Shown: in pieces, positions 63,282-64,000 of the stretch
How positions within the stretch are numbered: position 1 is the stretch's first letter
Layout: the number at the start of each line of letters is the position of its first letter
Made by a program: the position numbers and the translations under genes
Notes under the pieces: model-generated
What the model saw: only the letters and a program-made list of their open reading frames with translations
Databases searched by the model: none
Told to the model about the DNA's origin: nothing
Assembly (NCBI GenBank): GCA_019828595.1
Contig: JAHQRK010000033.1
Coordinates: 248,001 to 312,000 of the forward strand
Direction of reading: 5' to 3'
Length of the DNA: 64,000 nucleotides
Source: Aphanomyces cochlioides
Taxonomy: Eukaryota > Oomycota > Saprolegniomycetes > Saprolegniales > Verrucalvaceae

Positions 63282-64000
63282 ATGAGTGACAACAATCAGT
63301 TGGAACTTCTCCGATGTCCCAACTGAACTCGTGGACTGGGACCCACAAATCATCTCCCTCAACACCAATGGCTTCTCCAACAGTCATCGGTACATCCTCG
63401 ACAAACTATCAAGTGTTCACGACGTTTCCTTTATCCAAGAAACCCGTTTCCGCACGCCAAGTCTCCACGACCGTGTTGCGTTCCATTGGCAACGCATCAC
63501 AAACCACGAAGGCCCTTTGTTCTTTGAAGAGCCTATTTACCCTGAAGTATCCACGTCGCCAGCCACTGGAGGTCTGGCTACGTTGATACATCCTCACTCT
63601 CCTTTGAAGAACGCCACTCAAGTCCCTCATGACAACCCAGTGCTTCGTGGTCGTTATCTACAAGTGCGATGTACTCTGGGTCCACTGACAGTCGTTCTCC
63701 ACAATATCTATGCGCCGGCAGCCTTCCAAGAACGAGCAAGTTACTTCGAAGAATTGCCACGCGACTTTCCTCCACATGCGCTCCACATTGTTGGAGGAGA
63801 TTTCAACTGCACTCTCAACAAAGATTTGGATTCGTTGAGACCCAGTACCTCCACCATGGCCGGCACCCTTCAACTGGAACAATGGATGCACAGTTTGTCT
63901 CTGGTGGATCTGTTTCGCCGTCAAAACCCCGTGGCAAGAACCTTCACAAGTCCCACACTCACCAACCGACTCGACTACATCTTTTGTTCGTCCACCTTGG
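63282..64000 (+). pseudogene. ORF2 5' part of copy Q, start out of frame
   Basis: The ATG at 63282 reads MSDNNQLELLRCPN and stops because of the 10-base insertion. The correct APE frame (NFSDVPTELV on) is then open to the window end, about codon 238, covering N26, E50, Y140 and D170. P's two-base deletion is absent here. Translation would need a non-AUG start, frameshifting or help in trans. Confidence 0.82.

Larger units (their letters stand above)
60104..64000 (+). mobile_element. LINE copy Q, 5' part (runs off the window)
   Basis: The 5' end ACTTCCG at 60104 is inserted in sense into P's ORF2 after CCAGTTCAC. ORF1 is intact and ORF2 carries the P-type 10-base insertion. The copy continues past the window end. 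The 5' UTR 14-mer has one substitution (AATGTGCC). Confidence 0.92.

Noticed and set aside
1..64000. LTR retrotransposon or retrovirus-like element
   Set aside because: No direct terminal repeats, protease or integrase. The ORF2 order APE-RT and 5' truncation are those of a non-LTR element.

Overview
The whole 64-kb window is built from one family of non-LTR retrotransposon (LINE). I found no host gene, RNA gene or unrelated sequence. The element is eukaryotic: two long intronless ORFs, an apurinic-type endonuclease (APE) joined to a reverse transcriptase (RT), and a C-terminal zf-RVT-like zinc motif, with no LTR, RNase H or poly(A) tail seen. The protein style suggests an oomycete or fungus, but the host cannot be fixed from sequence alone.

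Canonical element, about 7.38 kb (best read from K, 35201-42576, and C, 3994-11372): fixed 5' end ACTTCCG, a 61-nt 5' UTR, ORF1 (1012 aa), a 78-nt spacer, ORF2 (1351 aa), and a 145-146-nt 3' UTR ending ...CTCATTTAA. A 14-nt sequence in the 5' UTR is perfectly complementary to one in the 3' UTR. A small hairpin overlaps or abuts the ORF2 stop in all eight 3' ends.

Layout (letters used below): A 1-1943 (+, 3' part); B1 1944-3348 (-, 5' part); B2 3349-3993 (-, ORF2 piece); C 3994-11374 (+, full length); D 11375-14305 (+, internal); E 14306-14371 (+, sliver); F 14372-21749 (-, full length); G1 21750-21982 and G2 21983-25400 (+); H 25401-29839 (-, 5' part); I1 29840-30072 and I2 30073-33494 (+); J 33495-35199 (-, internal); K 35201-42578 (+, full length); L 42579-45829 (+, internal, ORF1-ORF2 fusion); M 45830-49050 (+, 5' part); N 49051-56424 (-, full length); O 56425-57409 (+, 3' part); P 57410-60103 (+, internal); Q 60104-64000 (+, 5' part, runs off the window).

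Each junction is an element end, or a truncated copy, abutting another copy of the same element. F/G, H/I and J form a tandem array of an 8.09-kb compound unit. Flanks that must once have belonged to a single insertion now sit far apart, so the nest has also been reshuffled by recombination. No copy has both ORFs intact. C carries the only complete ORF2. K, M and Q carry intact ORF1. These could only complement each other in trans. Copies are very similar, differing by scattered substitutions and small indels, which implies recent activity or homogenisation. Assembly error is the main alternative for the junctions and single-base indels.
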